64,000 nucleotides of DNA. It comes from a bacterium. GTDB lineage: Bacteria; Zixibacteria; MSB-5A5; CAIYYT01. The stretch covers positions 310,001-374,000 of the forward strand of contig JADJGC010000023.1 of the NCBI GenBank assembly GCA_016708315.1, read 5' to 3'. The position numbers and the translations under genes are program-made. This document shows, piece after piece, positions 63,221-64,000 of the stretch (position 1 is its first letter; the number at the start of each line of letters is the position of its first letter). The notes under the pieces were generated by a model. The model saw nothing but the letters and a program-made list of their open reading frames with translations, was not told the DNA's origin and ran no database searches.

Positions 63221-64000
63221 GACCGAAAAAACGTCTCGGCCAGCACTTTCTCATCAATATTCACGCCGCCAAACGAATAGCTTCTTTGCTTAATCCCCAG
63301 CCGGGAGACCGTGTTCTCGAAATCGGCGGCGGCCGCGGCGATCTCACCGTTCATCTCGTTTCAACCGGTGCAGACATCACCTGCATCGAATTTGATCCCG
63401 ACATGGTCGCTGTCCTGCAAGAGCGTTTTGCCGATGCTGCCAACTTACACGTCATCAAATCCGACATTCTCGAACTCAAGGTTGATGACCACTTCCCTGT
63501 CGGCGAAATCAAACTCGTCGGTAATCTCCCCTATAATATCACTTCGCCGATCCTGGAGTGGCTCGTTGACAATCGCGACCGCTTTCCGCAAGCCGCAATA
63601 ATGATTCAGCGCGAAGTCGCCGAACGGCTCGCGGCCTCTCATGGAAACAAGGATTTCGGTTCATTAACGATCTTTATTCAGCTCTTCTATCAAGTCGAGA
63701 AGATCTTCGATGTCAAACCCGGCTCATTCCTGCCGCCCCCCAAGGTCTCATCTTCGGTGCTGATTCTCACTCGCCGGACCAAGTCGCTGGTCGAAGATGG
63801 CGAATTTCCCAGTTTGCGCCGCCTGACCTCCGCCTGTTTCCGGTGGCGTCGCAAGCAGTTAATTCGTATTTTGCGGGATGAATACCCTATCAAGCAATCG
63901 TCACTCGAATCGTGCCTAACAGAACTGCAAATCGATCCGACCATCCGTCCGGAACAATTGCCGGTCGAGAGTTTCGTGACTCTTGCTCGTCGTCTCTCTT
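63217..64000 (+). CDS. rsmA: 16S rRNA dimethyladenosine transferase, cut at right edge
   Basis: From ATG 63217 the frame stays open for 261 codons to the end of the window. KKRLGQHFLI is the family N-terminus, VLEIGGGRGDLTVHL binds SAM, VGNLPYNITSPIL carries the catalytic NLPY, IMIQREVAERL follows, and the C-terminal helical domain includes ACFRWRRKQLIRIL. It methylates two adenines near the 3' end of 16S rRNA (KsgA). Only the last few residues should lie outside the window. Confidence 0.95.
   Translation, partial: MRPKKRLGQHFLINIHAAKRIASLLNPQPGDRVLEIGGGRGDLTVHLVSTGADITCIEFDPDMVAVLQERFADAANLHVIKSDILELKVDDHFPVGEIKLVGNLPYNITSPILEWLVDNRDRFPQAAIMIQREVAERLAASHGNKDFGSLTIFIQLFYQVEKIFDVKPGSFLPPPKVSSSVLILTRRTKSLVEDGEFPSLRRLTSACFRWRRKQLIRILRDEYPIKQSSLESCLTELQIDPTIRPEQLPVESFVTLARRLS

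Noticed and set aside
1..64000. tRNA, rRNA, CRISPR, prophage or insertion sequence
   Set aside because: No cloverleaf with a T-loop consensus, no regularly spaced repeats with spacers, and no transposase or phage gene were found.

Overview
The window (about 52% G+C by eye) looks like chromosomal DNA of a Gram-negative-type bacterium: it encodes an OmpP1/FadL-like porin, TolC and HlyD-type efflux parts, several lipoproteins and a TorF-like outer-membrane protein. Bacillithiol-type BshB1, DUF5683, DUF2480, a class 1B PyrD/PyrK pair, long TPR lipoproteins and a RicT-MetG-TatD-KsgA cluster suggest an uncultured lineage near the FCB group (Zixibacteria-like). That placement is inference from gene content only. 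No rRNA, tRNA, CRISPR array, prophage or transposase was seen.

Layout. 1-2184 (minus): a cut secreted peptide, a stand-alone GlmU-type nucleotidyltransferase, panD and panC. 2185-2575: palindromic intergenic repeats. 2576-7287 (minus): the most unusual region, a probable peptide-modification cluster. An unpredicted 40-codon gene with an ideal Shine-Dalgarno encodes a peptide with four cysteines spaced exactly CX3CX3CX3C; two coupled radical SAM/SPASM proteins and an ABC exporter follow, with a promoter upstream and a 10-bp hairpin after the peptide gene. 7486-9969: small unknown, SemiSWEET, class II photolyase, SRPBCC protein. 10054-14524: cytochrome bd oxidase, TorF-like porin, ammonium transporter. 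14692-16555: two-component pair with a frameshifted regulator. 16674-20894: malic enzyme-Pta fusion and an unknown protein. 21067-23124: Fe-S carrier, DUF2480, ferredoxin and ferredoxin-NADP reductase. 23196-30667: DUF58, PDZ protein, and a MacA/two-permease/TolC export set. 30812-38298: TPR protein, YjbQ, YjdF-like, OmpP1, esterase lipoprotein, BshB1, arsenite methyltransferase. 38361-43644: pyrF-pyrD-pyrK and a large TPR/TonB-C lipoprotein. 43652-51012: sirtuin, DUF5683, then a cNMP-binding sensor kinase, DUF3307 and a two-domain cyclase-ATPase-TPR protein resembling soluble adenylyl cyclase. 51233-56179: lipoproteins, LiaF/PspC pair, beta-propeller. 56198-64000: Ser/Thr kinase, then RicT, MetG, TatD and KsgA.

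A recurring feature is broken reading frames: response regulator (14973), TolC (30401), esterase (36278), PyrK (40308) and a lipoprotein (three breaks, 51490-51690), plus an in-frame stop 19 codons before the natural end of the TorF-like porin. Four breaks lie in or beside short homopolymer runs, so assembly error is the simplest common cause; the regulator break, however, falls on a correctly phased slippery heptamer.
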